A DNA stretch of 44,896 bases. Source: Anaerovibrio lipolyticus LB2005 (GTDB lineage: Bacteria; Bacillota; Negativicutes; Selenomonadales; Selenomonadaceae). The stretch spans positions 1 to 44,896 of the forward strand of contig NZ_JHYA01000016.1 of assembly GCF_000621545.1 (NCBI RefSeq), written 5' to 3'. A program made the translations under genes and the position numbers. This document shows, one piece after another, positions 15,308-24,284 of the stretch (its first letter is position 1; every line of letters begins with the position of its first letter). Under the pieces are notes generated by a model. That model ran no database searches. It had not been told where the DNA came from and saw nothing but the letters and a program-made list of their open reading frames with translations.

Positions 15308-17266
15308 TTACGCTTCTGTGAGCTGTTCCCACTTCTCGTACCACTCATCCAGTTCCTTGGTCTTGGCCTCATACTCCTGGGCGATTTCCACACTCTGCTC
15401 CGGATCCGCCTGAATCTGCGGACTGTTCATGGTAAGCTCCAAATTCTTCAAATCCATCTCAATAGTAGCAATCTGGGCCTCTGCCCGATGTATCATCTGG
15501 GCCCGCTTATCGTCACTCATGCTCTGGATAGCGCCCTTTTTGGCATCAGCCTTGGCCTGTTCTTGGGCCTTTGCCCTTTCTGCCTCTGCCTGGGCTTTGG
15601 CTTCTGCCTTAGCCTTTTCACGGGCTATACGATCCTTGGCCGCCTGTTCCTCGGCCAGCTCAGCTGCTTCCTTAGCCTCTTCTTCCTTCTTTTCCCGATA
15701 ATAGCTGTAGTTACCATCATACTCTCTTAGCTTCCCGTCAGAAAGCTCCAGTACGCAGTTGGCCACCTTATCAAGGAAATAACGGTCATGGGATACGGTG
15801 ATATAGGTCCCCGGGAAGGTGGACAAGGCCTCCTCCACAGCCTCCTTGGCAGGAATATCAAGATGGTTGGTAGGCTCGTCCAGTACCAAAAAGTTTGCCC
15901 CCGTCAGCATCAGCTTCAAGAAGGCAAGACGGGACTGCTCACCACCGGAAAGGTCCCCGATAATACGAAATACATCATCCCCCCGGAACAAAAATGCCCC
16001 CAAATATCTTCTGGCCTGTTCCTCATCAAGGCCATATTCGTAAAGCATTTCATCCAGCACTGTGCGCTCCATGTGAAGCCCCTCATGCTGCTGGGAAAAA
16101 TAGCCAATCTTTACTCTGGAGCCAATTTTCAGTCGTCCCGTTGGAGATTCCAGCTCTCCCACCAAAAGGCGAAGGAGGGTAGTCTTGCCCGCTCCGTTAG
16201 GCCCCACAATGGCTACGCCATCCCCCTTTCTGATAAGCACATCAACGTGTTCAAAAAGGGTTTTATCCGGGAATTTATAGGAAATGTCCTCCAGCTCAGC
16301 CACCCGCTGGGCACACTCTGCCGGAGCATTAAAAGCGAAATAATTAAAGGCCGCCGTTTCCGCTGGTTTAACGATGCGTTCCAGACGATTAAGCTGGCTC
16401 TGACGTCCCCGGGCCTGCTTGGATTTAATACCCGCCTTATACTTGCGGATATAGTCCTCCGTCTTTTTTATGTATTCCTGCTGCTTTTCATAGGCTGTCA
16501 GCTGGGCCGCCCGACGCTGCTCCTTCACCTTCATGTAGTAGGAGTAATTACCTTCATAAGCAGTCAGGCCCTTGTTTTCGATTTCAAAGATTCGGTTAGT
16601 TACCTTATCCAAAAAGAAACGGTCATGGGAAATAATCAGCACGCCGCCGGTGTAGCTCTGCAAAAATCCCTCCAGCCACTCTATCATCTCAATGTCAAGA
16701 TGGTTGGTAGGCTCGTCCAAAAAGAGAAAATCCGGCTCTCTCAATAACGCCTTGGCAAGACACACACGGGTACGTTGTCCACCAGAAAAATGCTCCACCC
16801 TGCGGTCAAAATCCTCCTCGGTGAAGCCAAGTCCGAAGGCAGTTCGACGGATGCTGCTTTCAAAATCATAGCCCCCCATGTGCTCAAACCGTTCCACAAT
16901 ACGTCCGTACTGCTCCAGCTTTTCCTCATCATGGGTATTGGCCAGCTCCGCCTCCAGAGCTTCCTTGGTGGCAGCCAGGGCCATGACATCAGAAAAGGCA
17001 CTTTTCAGCTCCTCATAGAGGGTACCCTTAACCTCCATATCCGCCTGCTGCTCCACATATCCTATGGTGTCCACTGGGTCCATGGAAATGGTTCCCTTGT
17101 CGTATTCATCCTTGCCCAGAAGGCACTTCATAAGGGTGGACTTGCCGGCACCATTGGCTCCCACAAAGCCCACACGCTCGCCCCGCTTTATTTCGAAGCT
17201 TACATCATTAAATAATTCGTCTATACCAAAGGCCTTGGACAGGCCTGCAACCTTTATTGTTCCCAC
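15308..17266 (-). CDS. ABC-F family ATPase (YdiF/Uup-like)
   Basis: 652 aa with two ABC cassettes and no membrane segment. Cassette 1: Walker A GANGAGKST near 36, signature FSGGQRTRVCLAKAL near 157, Walker B FLFLDEPTNHLD. The linker, about 230-310, contains KTEDYIRKYKAGIKSKQARG (P-site tRNA interaction region). Cassette 2: GPNGAGKTT and LSGGEQSRLAFLKLML, with a second LDEPTNHLD. An A/E/K-rich C-terminal coiled coil follows (520-650). ABC-F proteins act on ribosomes; some confer antibiotic protection, but nothing here shows resistance. GTG 17266 is preceded by AGGAT. Confidence 0.92.
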   Translation of the reverse strand: MGTIKVAGLSKAFGIDELFNDVSFEIKRGERVGFVGANGAGKSTLMKCLLGKDEYDKGTISMDPVDTIGYVEQQADMEVKGTLYEELKSAFSDVMALAATKEALEAELANTHDEEKLEQYGRIVERFEHMGGYDFESSIRRTAFGLGFTEEDFDRRVEHFSGGQRTRVCLAKALLREPDFLFLDEPTNHLDIEMIEWLEGFLQSYTGGVLIISHDRFFLDKVTNRIFEIENKGLTAYEGNYSYYMKVKEQRRAAQLTAYEKQQEYIKKTEDYIRKYKAGIKSKQARGRQSQLNRLERIVKPAETAAFNYFAFNAPAECAQRVAELEDISYKFPDKTLFEHVDVLIRKGDGVAIVGPNGAGKTTLLRLLVGELESPTGRLKIGSRVKIGYFSQQHEGLHMERTVLDEMLYEYGLDEEQARRYLGAFLFRGDDVFRIIGDLSGGEQSRLAFLKLMLTGANFLVLDEPTNHLDIPAKEAVEEALSTFPGTYITVSHDRYFLDKVANCVLELSDGKLREYDGNYSYYREKKEEEAKEAAELAEEQAAKDRIAREKAKAEAKAQAEAERAKAQEQAKADAKKGAIQSMSDDKRAQMIHRAEAQIATIEMDLKNLELTMNSPQIQADPEQSVEIAQEYEAKTKELDEWYEKWEQLTEA

Positions 17267-17314
17267 GCTTATCCTGCGTTCCTTTCTTTGTTACACTCAA
17301 AAATAAATCAAAAA

Positions 17315-18676
17315 TCACTCAAAATCCTTGCCCACGTAGACAACGGCCTCCATAGGGTCAGCACCATTCATAATGGTACAAGGGAATGGCATGCCGTAGA
17401 ACCAGGTTACATTGGATTCATCAGTAACGATAATGGTATGCTCACGATCGCTCTTATGCCCCGTATCTACACCAGTGACATTAAAGCCCTGAGCCATGAG
17501 CTTATTTACCATTCTGGCACCGGCGCCGTTGACACCGCTGTCATTTATGACCAGCACCGCAATCTGTCCTGGGCCCTCTGCCTTTTTGGCAGGCTTTTTA
17601 TCTGTTTTTTCGGATTCTGGAATTTCCGACTTGCTTTCCTTGTTATCCTTGCCCTTGTCATCCTTACCCTTCTTGGTCACAGTACCCTCTGTAAGACTTA
17701 CAATACCCTTTGGCAGGGACTCTTCGTATTTTTTCTTCTCTGCCTCGGCAGTCTGACGGGCATTATCATCCAGCTCCTTGCCCATCTCCTCAGCCACCAT
17801 TTCACGAAGTCCCATGATATCCGGCAGCCAGTAGCTTACATCATCAAGGAAGGCTGGTGTACCCGGAATCATCTCCGACTCCATGCCCTGCTCACGAACC
17901 TGTGGTAGGAGCTGTGAAAGGGAAAGCATTTCTGAAAGGGGCATATCCGTTTCCAGAGTCTTGCTGATAACCTCAATAATCTTTGGCAACTTCGGCAAGG
18001 TGGAAGGATGCAGCATCTTGGTCATAACCGCCTTCATAAAATGCTGCTGACGATTGATGCGGCCAATATCGCCCTCGCCATCGCGGAAGCGTACATATTG
18101 GATAGCCTTCTCCCCTGTCATGTGCTGCATTCCCGGATATAGGTCAATTACAAGGCCACCGTTGTCATCCCAAGGGTCCTCGTAGTACATTCGCTTTTCC
18201 ACATCAATATCAATGCCATCAAGGGCATCGATTATATTTTCAAAGGAGCTTAAATCTATAAGCACATAATAATTCATAGGAATGCCCAACAGATTTTCCA
18301 CGGTTTTGCGGGTGAGCTTGTGACCCCCGTAGGCATAGGCATGATTTATCTTATCGTAGCCATGGCCCTCAATTTTCACTCTGGTATCTCGAGGCACCGA
18401 CATGAGCTCAGCCTTGCCGGTTTTCTTGTTCACCGTCAGCACCATCAGGGTATCGCTGCGTCCCGTATCGTCACTGCGCCTGTCTACGCCCATAATCATA
18501 ATATGAAGTACATCGTCATTGGTCTCAATGCCTGCCTCGGAAACTGCGGGCTGAACTGGAGCATCCTTACCGTCAAGAAAATAGTGGGCCAGAGCCGCCA
18601 CCAAAAAGGTGCAGACCACAGCCGCCAATATATATACACGGGTATAATCCCTACGCCGTTTGCGTTTAATGCGCAT
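17315..18676 (-). CDS. LytR-CpsA-Psr (LCP) family protein with LytR_C domain
   Basis: 453 aa. Basic N-terminus (MRIKRKRRRDYTRVY), one membrane helix at about 14-31 (ILAAVVCTFLVAALAHYFL), then an LCP domain at about 55-265 with MIMGVDRRSDDTGRSDTLMV, SVPRDTRV and RFRDGEGDIGRINRQQHFM. A charged linker (310-360) leads to a LytR_C domain (VLVINDSGVNGAGARMVNKL). LCP enzymes transfer glycopolymers to peptidoglycan outside the membrane; the acceptor in a diderm Firmicute is not settled. GAGGA before the ATG. The ABC-F gene follows after 48 nt. Confidence 0.9.
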   Translation of the reverse strand: MRIKRKRRRDYTRVYILAAVVCTFLVAALAHYFLDGKDAPVQPAVSEAGIETNDDVLHIMIMGVDRRSDDTGRSDTLMVLTVNKKTGKAELMSVPRDTRVKIEGHGYDKINHAYAYGGHKLTRKTVENLLGIPMNYYVLIDLSSFENIIDALDGIDIDVEKRMYYEDPWDDNGGLVIDLYPGMQHMTGEKAIQYVRFRDGEGDIGRINRQQHFMKAVMTKMLHPSTLPKLPKIIEVISKTLETDMPLSEMLSLSQLLPQVREQGMESEMIPGTPAFLDDVSYWLPDIMGLREMVAEEMGKELDDNARQTAEAEKKKYEESLPKGIVSLTEGTVTKKGKDDKGKDNKESKSEIPESEKTDKKPAKKAEGPGQIAVLVINDSGVNGAGARMVNKLMAQGFNVTGVDTGHKSDREHTIIVTDESNVTWFYGMPFPCTIMNGADPMEAVVYVGKDFE

Positions 18677-18740
18677 TTAAATAGTCCTCTTTTCAAAATC
18701 ATATAGTGTGGATTTTACCACATCGTTTTATTATACCAAG

Positions 18741-18776
18741 CAAAAAAAAAGAGAACAAGTAAAACACTCATTCTCT
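18741..18776 (-). terminator. Strong leftward terminator beyond R1 copy 2
   Basis: Minus-strand AGAGAATGAGTG and TACTTGTTCTCT pair over 12 positions (three G-U pairs that exist only on this strand) around TTT, then run into a nine-T tract. The PHP gene already has its own terminator at 19011-19050. This one therefore acts on readthrough or on a transcript that begins in the R1 copy between them. Confidence 0.75.
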
Positions 18777-18784
18777 AAATAAAT

Positions 18785-19000
18785 AACTGGCGCAGGTAAC
18801 TATTGTGGTTCACGCCGTTCCATCGCTAAAACTTTTTCTTGCTCTTATATAGCGGCAAAAATCATAACTCGCTCCGCCTTTACTGGACTAGCTTCGCGTC
18901 GCTCAAACAGATGATTTTTCCCACTATAATCAAGGTATAGCAACAAAAAGTTTCTTAACGCTCGTCACTCAATGTGAACCCCAACAGCCACCTACGGCCG
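18785..19000 (-). repeat. R1 structured repeat, copy 2 (inverted)
   Basis: Core identical in layout to copies 1, 3 and 4 but in the opposite orientation. The ends pair imperfectly (GGTAACTATTGTGGTTCAC against GTGAACCCCAACAGCCACC on the same strand). The apical loop differs from the other copies: it contains GGACTAGCTTCGCGTCGC (18885-18902), also found in R2 copy B. It lies between the PHP-gene terminator and a second terminator. Confidence 0.75.
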
Positions 19001-19010
19001 TTTATATACA

Positions 19011-19050
19011 AAAGTGTGCAGGAACTATCAGATGGTAGTACCTGCACACA
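19011..19050 (-). terminator. Terminator after the PHP phosphatase gene
   Basis: GTGTGCAGG and CCTGCACAC pair perfectly, with an inner ACTA/TAGT extension, and are followed by TTTT on the minus strand. The stem begins 4 nt past the PHP stop codon. Confidence 0.85.
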
Positions 19051-19053
19051 CTA

Positions 19054-19842
19054 TTATACGTTACTATACTCTATTTTTCTCTCTGTAAAATGCACTGGCT
19101 TTAAGCCGATAAACTCCACCAAATCCTGGGCCATCTTGAAATTCATGCCCACATTTTCCGCCTTATGGGCATCGGAACCGATGGTCACATACTGCCCCCC
19201 CAGCTCCTTGTATCTGGCATAAATCATCAATAGTGACTCCGCCACTGCCTTGCTGTCAAGACGACGGGTATTCAGCTCCATAACCGTTCCCGTATCCAGC
19301 ACATTCATCAGCACCAGATCCACCAGGTCATGATATTCCTTATAGCCGATTTCCTTGTCATCATAAGGTGAATACCGGCTGATGTAATCAATGTGTCCCA
19401 GCACATCAATATACGGATTGGCCTTCACCATATCCGCCATGGTTTCCAGATAGTGGCCGTAGGCCTGCTCCTTCTTCTTGCCTTCATAATACTCAGGATA
19501 GTAAATGTCCAGCTTGTCGATGGCGTGAATGGAGCCAATTACCTGGTCGAAGGGCACCTCATTGATAAATTTTCTGTTGGCCTCAATACTTCCCGGGGTT
19601 AATCCCACCTCAACCCCCAGCATAAGGGAGTCGCATCTCAGGGCTTCGTAAGTTTCCCAGTATTTCTTGGCATCAAAAAGGAAGTCCATCTCCTTGTAGT
19701 GCTTGGACTCTTTGTAATCAAAATCGTAATGCTCCGTAAATATGAGGCCTATGCCCAATTTGCGGGCAGCCTCAATGGCATCCTCCGCCTTCATTTCCGA
19801 GTCGGAGGAAAATTCCGTATGGGAATGACAGTCATAAATCAT
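19054..19842 (-). CDS. PHP-domain histidinol-phosphatase-like protein
   Basis: 262 aa. Metal-binding PHP motifs are clear: YDCHSHTEFSSDSEM (3-17, HxH), LIFTEHYDFD (33-42), VIGSIHAIDKLD near 99, DVLGHIDYISRYSPY near 143 and TIGSDAHKAENVG near 217. This is the HisJ-like class that can hydrolyse histidinol phosphate. No other histidine-biosynthesis gene is near, so the physiological substrate is uncertain. The TSCPD gene precedes it by 1 nt and they are likely co-transcribed. AAGGAG lies before the ATG. Confidence 0.85.
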   Translation of the reverse strand: MIYDCHSHTEFSSDSEMKAEDAIEAARKLGIGLIFTEHYDFDYKESKHYKEMDFLFDAKKYWETYEALRCDSLMLGVEVGLTPGSIEANRKFINEVPFDQVIGSIHAIDKLDIYYPEYYEGKKKEQAYGHYLETMADMVKANPYIDVLGHIDYISRYSPYDDKEIGYKEYHDLVDLVLMNVLDTGTVMELNTRRLDSKAVAESLLMIYARYKELGGQYVTIGSDAHKAENVGMNFKMAQDLVEFIGLKPVHFTERKIEYSNV

Positions 19843-19843
19843 A

Positions 19844-20098
19844 TTATAGCTGCTCCTTTGCCTGCTTCAGGGCCTTGGACAGCTGATCTGGGCAGGAGGT
19901 TGGACGGGCACCGCAGCGGATACCTTCCACCCTGCTGATAACTTCATCAATGTCCATCCCCTCAACCAGCTTGCCGATACCCTGAAGGTTGCCGTTGCAG
20001 CCGCCTACTACCTTGAGGTTATGGATTTTGTTGTCCTCGATGTCGAATTTCATAAGGCGGGAGCATACTCCCTGTGGTGCGTATTCAAAAGCGCTCAT
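19844..20098 (-). CDS. TSCPD domain / TIGR03905 family protein
   Basis: 84 aa. Contains YAPQGVCSRLMKFDIEDNKI and later CNGNLQGIGKLVEGMDIDEV, then CGARPTSCPDQLSKAL, which gives the TSCPD tetrad for which the family is named. The motif is shared with the C-terminus of some class II ribonucleotide reductases; the free-standing form has unknown function. An AGGAGGG site lies 6 nt before ATG 20098. It forms a two-gene unit with the PHP gene. Confidence 0.85.
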   Translation of the reverse strand: MSAFEYAPQGVCSRLMKFDIEDNKIHNLKVVGGCNGNLQGIGKLVEGMDIDEVISRVEGIRCGARPTSCPDQLSKALKQAKEQL

Positions 20099-20160
20099 AA
20101 AAATCCCTCCTACATATATTTACACAACAAATATTTAGTATATTACATTTTATCCTGAGT

Positions 20161-20361
20161 GTGGGCTGGTGCTGGTAGATTGAACATTTAGTCACGGTAC
20201 GTTAAGAAGCTTTTTCTTGCTCTACCTTGATTATAGTGGAAAAAATCATCTGTTTGAGCGAGCCCTCCAAGGGCGAAGCGAGTTATGATTTTTTACACTA
20301 TATAAAAGCAAGAAAAAGTTTTAGTGCCGGGACGACGTGAAAGCTACCAGCACTAGCCCAC
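20161..20361 (+). repeat. R1 structured repeat, copy 3
   Basis: The 18-bp ends GTGGGCTGGTGCTGGTAG and CTACCAGCACTAGCCCAC pair with a single wobble. Internal nested pairs: TTTTTCTTGCT/AGCAAGAAAAA, TATAGTG/CACTATA, AAAAAATCAT/ATGATTTTTT, apical CCCT-CCA-AGGG. It lies between the TSCPD gene and the rsmA stop codon. Confidence 0.85.
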
Positions 20362-20369
20362 AATAAGTT

Positions 20370-21293
20370 TTATACAAGATTACTAACTACCAATGCATCA
20401 GCCAAGGCTGTGAATTCTTTCAATGTGAAGGTCTCACCACGACGGCCGCTGTCGATACCGCTCTTAGTGAAGGCCGCCTCAATGGCATCTTTGGTGAAGC
20501 CCGCCCCCTTCATGGCATTGGCAATGGTCTTGCGGCGCTGGCCAAAGGCTGCCTTTACTACCTTAAAGAACATCCTTTCATCCTTGACCTCCACCGCTGG
20601 CTTTTCCCGCACATCGCAGACGATAACCACGGAATCCACCTCCGGAGCCGGTATAAAGGACCGTGGTGGCACATCAAAGGCAATATGTGGCTTGGTGTAA
20701 TACTGCACTGCCACCGACAGGGCCCCATAAGCCTTGCTGCCAGGCTTGGCAATCATGCGCAGAGCCACTTCCTTCTGCACCATGGTAACCAAGATGCTGA
20801 TAGGCAGATGCTTTTCCAGAAGCTCCATCAAAATTGGTGTGGTGATATAATATGGCAGATTTGCCGCCACCTTAAAGGGACCCTCCCCCATAATCTCAGG
20901 GATATTTACCTTCAAAATATCTCCCGGCACGATGCGAACATTGTCATAGCCAGCCAGTGTTTCCGCCAAAACAGCGGGCAGCTTTTTATCCAGCTCCACG
21001 GCAGTAACATCTGCCCCAGATTCTGCCAGCCCCTGGGTCAAGGTGCCAATACCAGGACCGATTTCCAAAATCTTATCCCCTGGCTTTGCCCCGGCGGCAT
21101 CCACAATACCGCGAACAATATTGGCATCCACCAAAAAGTTCTGGCCCAAGCGTTTGCTGGCACGGAGATTAAAGGCTTTCATGATATGACGGGTAACACT
21201 TGGGGTAGCAATGGTGGTCTTAAGGCCATTTAAATTCAGCTTTTTGCCTCCATGAATCTCTGTATCCAAGTCCTTATCCAAATTTAAACTCAT
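20370..21293 (-). CDS. rsmA: 16S rRNA dimethyladenosine transferase RsmA (KsgA)
   Basis: 307 aa. SAM-binding motif ILEIGPGIGTLTQGLA near 95, FxVDxxI-type start RLGQNFLVDANIVRGIVDAA near 50, catalytic NLPYYITTPILMELL near 164 and PRSFIPAPEVDSVVI near 232. It dimethylates two adjacent adenines near the 3' end of 16S rRNA. Translation is coupled to rnmV through a TAATG overlap, the usual rnmV-rsmA arrangement in Firmicutes. The N-terminal 30 residues are longer than in many homologues. Confidence 0.96.
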   Translation of the reverse strand: MSLNLDKDLDTEIHGGKKLNLNGLKTTIATPSVTRHIMKAFNLRASKRLGQNFLVDANIVRGIVDAAGAKPGDKILEIGPGIGTLTQGLAESGADVTAVELDKKLPAVLAETLAGYDNVRIVPGDILKVNIPEIMGEGPFKVAANLPYYITTPILMELLEKHLPISILVTMVQKEVALRMIAKPGSKAYGALSVAVQYYTKPHIAFDVPPRSFIPAPEVDSVVIVCDVREKPAVEVKDERMFFKVVKAAFGQRRKTIANAMKGAGFTKDAIEAAFTKSGIDSGRRGETFTLKEFTALADALVVSNLV

Positions 21294-21832
21294 TAATTAT
21301 CTCCCTCCTCAGCCAGAGCCGCTTCAAATTCTTCTCTGGTGACGCCATAGTGGTTCAGTCTTTTTAAAAAAGTCTTGGCGTTGGCATAGCCAATACCAAG
21401 GCGAGCCCCCATTCTGGCCCGTCGCTCGCTGGCACCATCACCGCCGCTGATACCGGCTTTTATGAGGTCTGCCCCAGTAAATTCATTGCTGGGCTCCCAA
21501 TTTAGCGTGCGCACCTTTTCCAAGGCCTTGCGTATAGCCTCCGGGGAGGCCTGTTCAATACCTATATCGTTGTTGGCAGTGGCATCCTCCACCGGCACAA
21601 AGGCATGCTTGGCATTGGGGCAACGTCGGGTAACATAGGTACGAATACGCTCCCCGGCACTGTCCGGGTCAGTGAGAATGATAATGCCCCGCTTTTTGTA
21701 TGCTTTTTCTATGGAATCAAGACAAGCTGGCTTTAAGTTAAAGCCCTCGGTGATGATGCAGTCAGCCTCAACGGCTTTGTTGATGGCCACCACGTCCATC
21801 TTGCCTTCTACTACTAAAACTTCTTTTATCAT
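21293..21832 (-). CDS. rnmV: Ribonuclease M5
   Basis: 179 aa, normal length. The TOPRIM domain is clear: VLVVEGKMDVVAINKAVEAD near the start (catalytic Glu), then GIIILTDPDSAGERIRTYVT near 50 (DxD) and HAFVPVEDA. RNase M5 matures 5S rRNA at the 5' end. AAGGG precedes the ATG. It overlaps rsmA by one base. R1 copy 4 separates it from tmk. Confidence 0.95.
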   Translation of the reverse strand: MIKEVLVVEGKMDVVAINKAVEADCIITEGFNLKPACLDSIEKAYKKRGIIILTDPDSAGERIRTYVTRRCPNAKHAFVPVEDATANNDIGIEQASPEAIRKALEKVRTLNWEPSNEFTGADLIKAGISGGDGASERRARMGARLGIGYANAKTFLKRLNHYGVTREEFEAALAEEGDN

Positions 21833-21867
21833 ATTTTCCCTTCGTTATGCTAAAATAATTTATTTTT

Positions 21868-22078
21868 TATTATGGGCAGTGGTATGGTGGATTGAACATT
21901 TAGTCACGGTGCGTTAAGAAACTTTTTGTTGCTCTACCTTAATTATAGTGGAAAAAATCATCTGTTTGAGCAAGCCCTCCAAGGGCGAAGCGAGTTATGA
22001 TTTTTTTCACTATATAAAAGCAAGAAAAAGTTTTAGTGCCGTGACGGCGTGAAAGCCACCATTCCACTGCTCATAATA
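21868..22078 (+). repeat. R1 structured repeat, copy 4
   Basis: Ends TATTATGGGCAGTGGTATGG and CCATTCCACTGCTCATAATA are complementary with two mismatches. Their sequence differs from the ends of the other copies, but the internal core is nearly that of copy 3 (GATTGAACATTTAGTCACGG). It lies between the tmk stop codon and rnmV. Confidence 0.85.
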
Positions 22079-22081
22079 TAT

Positions 22082-22759
22082 TCACTTTAAATGTGGTTTT
22101 ACGGCCCGATAAACATCCTCATGGATCTTTTCAATAGGTCTTGGCTTACCATTGACACTGCAAACGACTTTTTTCCAGCCATATTTGGCAGCCACCCAGT
22201 TATAGGCATCATGGCATCTATGGAGATAATTCGTGTCCTTTTCGTGAATATCCTTTTTACGATCCGCATTATGGGCTGCCCGTTCATTAATTAAACGATC
22301 GCTAACCTCCGGATCCATATCCAGATATACCACCACATCTGGCACCGGCAGCTTCAGCTTACCAAATTCAAAATCCCACAGCCAGGTGAGAAATTCCTCC
22401 CGCTCTATGGGGTCAGTCAGCTTCACCGCCTGATGTACCATGTTGGAGGTGGTGTAGCGGTCTGCCAAAATAATGGCCCCCTCCTCATAGGCCTGCTTCC
22501 AATTTAAATGGAAGGAAGCGTAGCGGTCCACAGCAAAGAAGGTGGAGGCACCATAGGCATCCACATCCTCGGCGTGTTCACCGAATTCGCCCCCCAAATA
22601 CATTTTCACCAAGGCGGAGGAATCTGATTTATAATCAGGATATTCCACCTTTACTACCCGATAGCCATCCTTTACAAGGTGCTCCATCAGAGCCCTGGTC
22701 TGGGTTGCCTTGCCGGAGCCATCCCCGGCCTCTATTGTAATAAGCTTTCCCTTTGCCAC
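22082..22759 (-). CDS. tmk: Thymidylate kinase-like protein
   Basis: 225 aa. P-loop IEAGDGSGKATQTRALMEHL (GxGSGKxT, 12-20 region), ADRYTTSNMVHQAVKL near 97 (DRY-like motif of dTMP kinase), and a lid region INERAAHNADRKKDIHE near 157. It phosphorylates dTMP to dTDP. GTG start at 22759 is set by GGAGG 9 nt upstream, which overlaps the stop of the decarboxylase-family gene. The gene pair (yaaO-like, tmk) is the same as in Bacillus. Confidence 0.92.
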   Translation of the reverse strand: MAKGKLITIEAGDGSGKATQTRALMEHLVKDGYRVVKVEYPDYKSDSSALVKMYLGGEFGEHAEDVDAYGASTFFAVDRYASFHLNWKQAYEEGAIILADRYTTSNMVHQAVKLTDPIEREEFLTWLWDFEFGKLKLPVPDVVVYLDMDPEVSDRLINERAAHNADRKKDIHEKDTNYLHRCHDAYNWVAAKYGWKKVVCSVNGKPRPIEKIHEDVYRAVKPHLK

Positions 22760-22764
22760 TTGGG

Positions 22765-24267
22765 TTAACCTCCAATAATCTGTATATATTCAAGGCTGCA
22801 GTCCGCAGGACCAACCACTCTCATGCCTGCCCTTTGCTGTTTCTGAACAGCCTCAATAAGCTCCGCTGTAATCCTTTCCCCTGGGCACAATACTGGAACT
22901 CCCGGGGGATAGAAGGTTACTGTCTCTGCAGCGATACAGCCAGCTGCTTCTGCAAATTTTACCCTTTCACGAGCTCTGTAAAAGGCCTCCCGTGGGGTAA
23001 CTGCCACCTCATTGGCGGTAAATAAATCCACTGGCACCACCGGTTTTTCTGCCTTTTCCCTGCCATGCTCTGCCACAATGAGCTTCAGCACCTCCAAAAG
23101 ACGGTGGGCCGTTTCCTCTGTATCTGCCATGGAAATAATAAACAGCAGATTGTTGTTATCTGAAAGCTCGCACTGAACCTTGTATTGGTGGCGCAAAATA
23201 AGCTCCGCCTCCGGCCCTGCCAGCCCTATTCCCGTTAAATTAACTGTTACTCTGGTTTTATCAAGCCTCATGGCTTCTGATGAATCCAGTATTTCATCCC
23301 CTACACAGTAAAGACCATGGATTTTGTTAATCTCCTGCCGCAGCCAGTTACCAAGCTCCACTGCCCTTTCCAGCCTTTTTCTTCCCTCTGTGGCCATTTG
23401 AAGTCTGGCAATATCCAAAGAAGCCAGCAAAAGCTGGTTAGGAGATGTGGACTGCAGCAATGCCGCTGCCTCCCGGATTCTCTCACGGGATACCCTATTG
23501 CTTCCAATATGAAGCATGGAGGTCTGGGTCATGCTGCCCAATACCTTGTGAGTGCTCTGGGCCACCACATCCGCCCCCAAATCCAAGGCCTGCCGCGGGA
23601 TTCCCTCTATATGGCTGGCAAATTTAAGATGGGCACCATGGGCCTCATCCACCAAAAGCAGCATATTATGGTCATGGAGAATATCTGCTATTGCCTGCAA
23701 ATCCCCCGCCATGCCGTAGTAGGTAGGATATACCGCAATTAAGGCCCTGGCATCCGGATTTTCCGCCACTGCCTTACGAACTGCATCAACTGACAAGGCC
23801 CCGGCTATTCCCAAGGCTTCCATAATCTCCGGAACAATATACACGGGCTGCGCCCCTACCAGAATTATCCCCCCAATAATGGAGCGATGGGCATTACGGG
23901 GAACCAACACCTTATCACCGGGCTGTAAGGTACCCAAAATCATGGCATGGATAGCCCCAGTGGTGCCGTTTATCATAAACATGGTATCCCTTGCTCCCCA
24001 AAGCTCTGCCGCCAGAGCCTCCGCCTGTTTTATGCACCCGGAGGGCTCATGGAGATCATCCAGCTCCTCCATAAGGGAAACCTCCTGCTTCAGCCCCTCC
24101 TCGGTAATAAGACGCTTCAGAAGGGAATGGGCTCCCAGCCCCTGTTTATGCCCCGGGGTATGAAAAGCAAGGGCGCCGTCCCTGGCATATTTGTCCATTG
24201 CTTCAGAAATCGGCGCCTCATTTTGATTAAGTTTCCAGTTATTATCCAACTTAGTATCTTCAAACAT
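22765..24267 (-). CDS. Orn/Lys/Arg decarboxylase family PLP enzyme (YaaO-like)
   Basis: 500 aa, the short form without the N-terminal wing domain. Motifs: ALAFHTPGHKQGLGAH (33-48), MINGTTGAIHAMILGTLQPG near 98, VDEAHGAHLKF near 206, and the PLP lysine in STHKVLGSMTQTSMLHI near 238. Family members decarboxylate basic amino acids to polyamines. The substrate here cannot be read from sequence. It is followed by tmk with translational coupling and preceded by the DegS-like kinase, 17 nt away. Confidence 0.9.
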   Translation of the reverse strand: MFEDTKLDNNWKLNQNEAPISEAMDKYARDGALAFHTPGHKQGLGAHSLLKRLITEEGLKQEVSLMEELDDLHEPSGCIKQAEALAAELWGARDTMFMINGTTGAIHAMILGTLQPGDKVLVPRNAHRSIIGGIILVGAQPVYIVPEIMEALGIAGALSVDAVRKAVAENPDARALIAVYPTYYGMAGDLQAIADILHDHNMLLLVDEAHGAHLKFASHIEGIPRQALDLGADVVAQSTHKVLGSMTQTSMLHIGSNRVSRERIREAAALLQSTSPNQLLLASLDIARLQMATEGRKRLERAVELGNWLRQEINKIHGLYCVGDEILDSSEAMRLDKTRVTVNLTGIGLAGPEAELILRHQYKVQCELSDNNNLLFIISMADTEETAHRLLEVLKLIVAEHGREKAEKPVVPVDLFTANEVAVTPREAFYRARERVKFAEAAGCIAAETVTFYPPGVPVLCPGERITAELIEAVQKQQRAGMRVVGPADCSLEYIQIIGG

Positions 24268-24284
24268 AAAATAAAAATCCTAAA

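Noticed and set aside
15429-15701. Rightward Ala/Ser-rich frame opposite the ABC-F C-terminus
   Set aside because: Mirror of the A/E/K-rich coiled-coil coding sequence.
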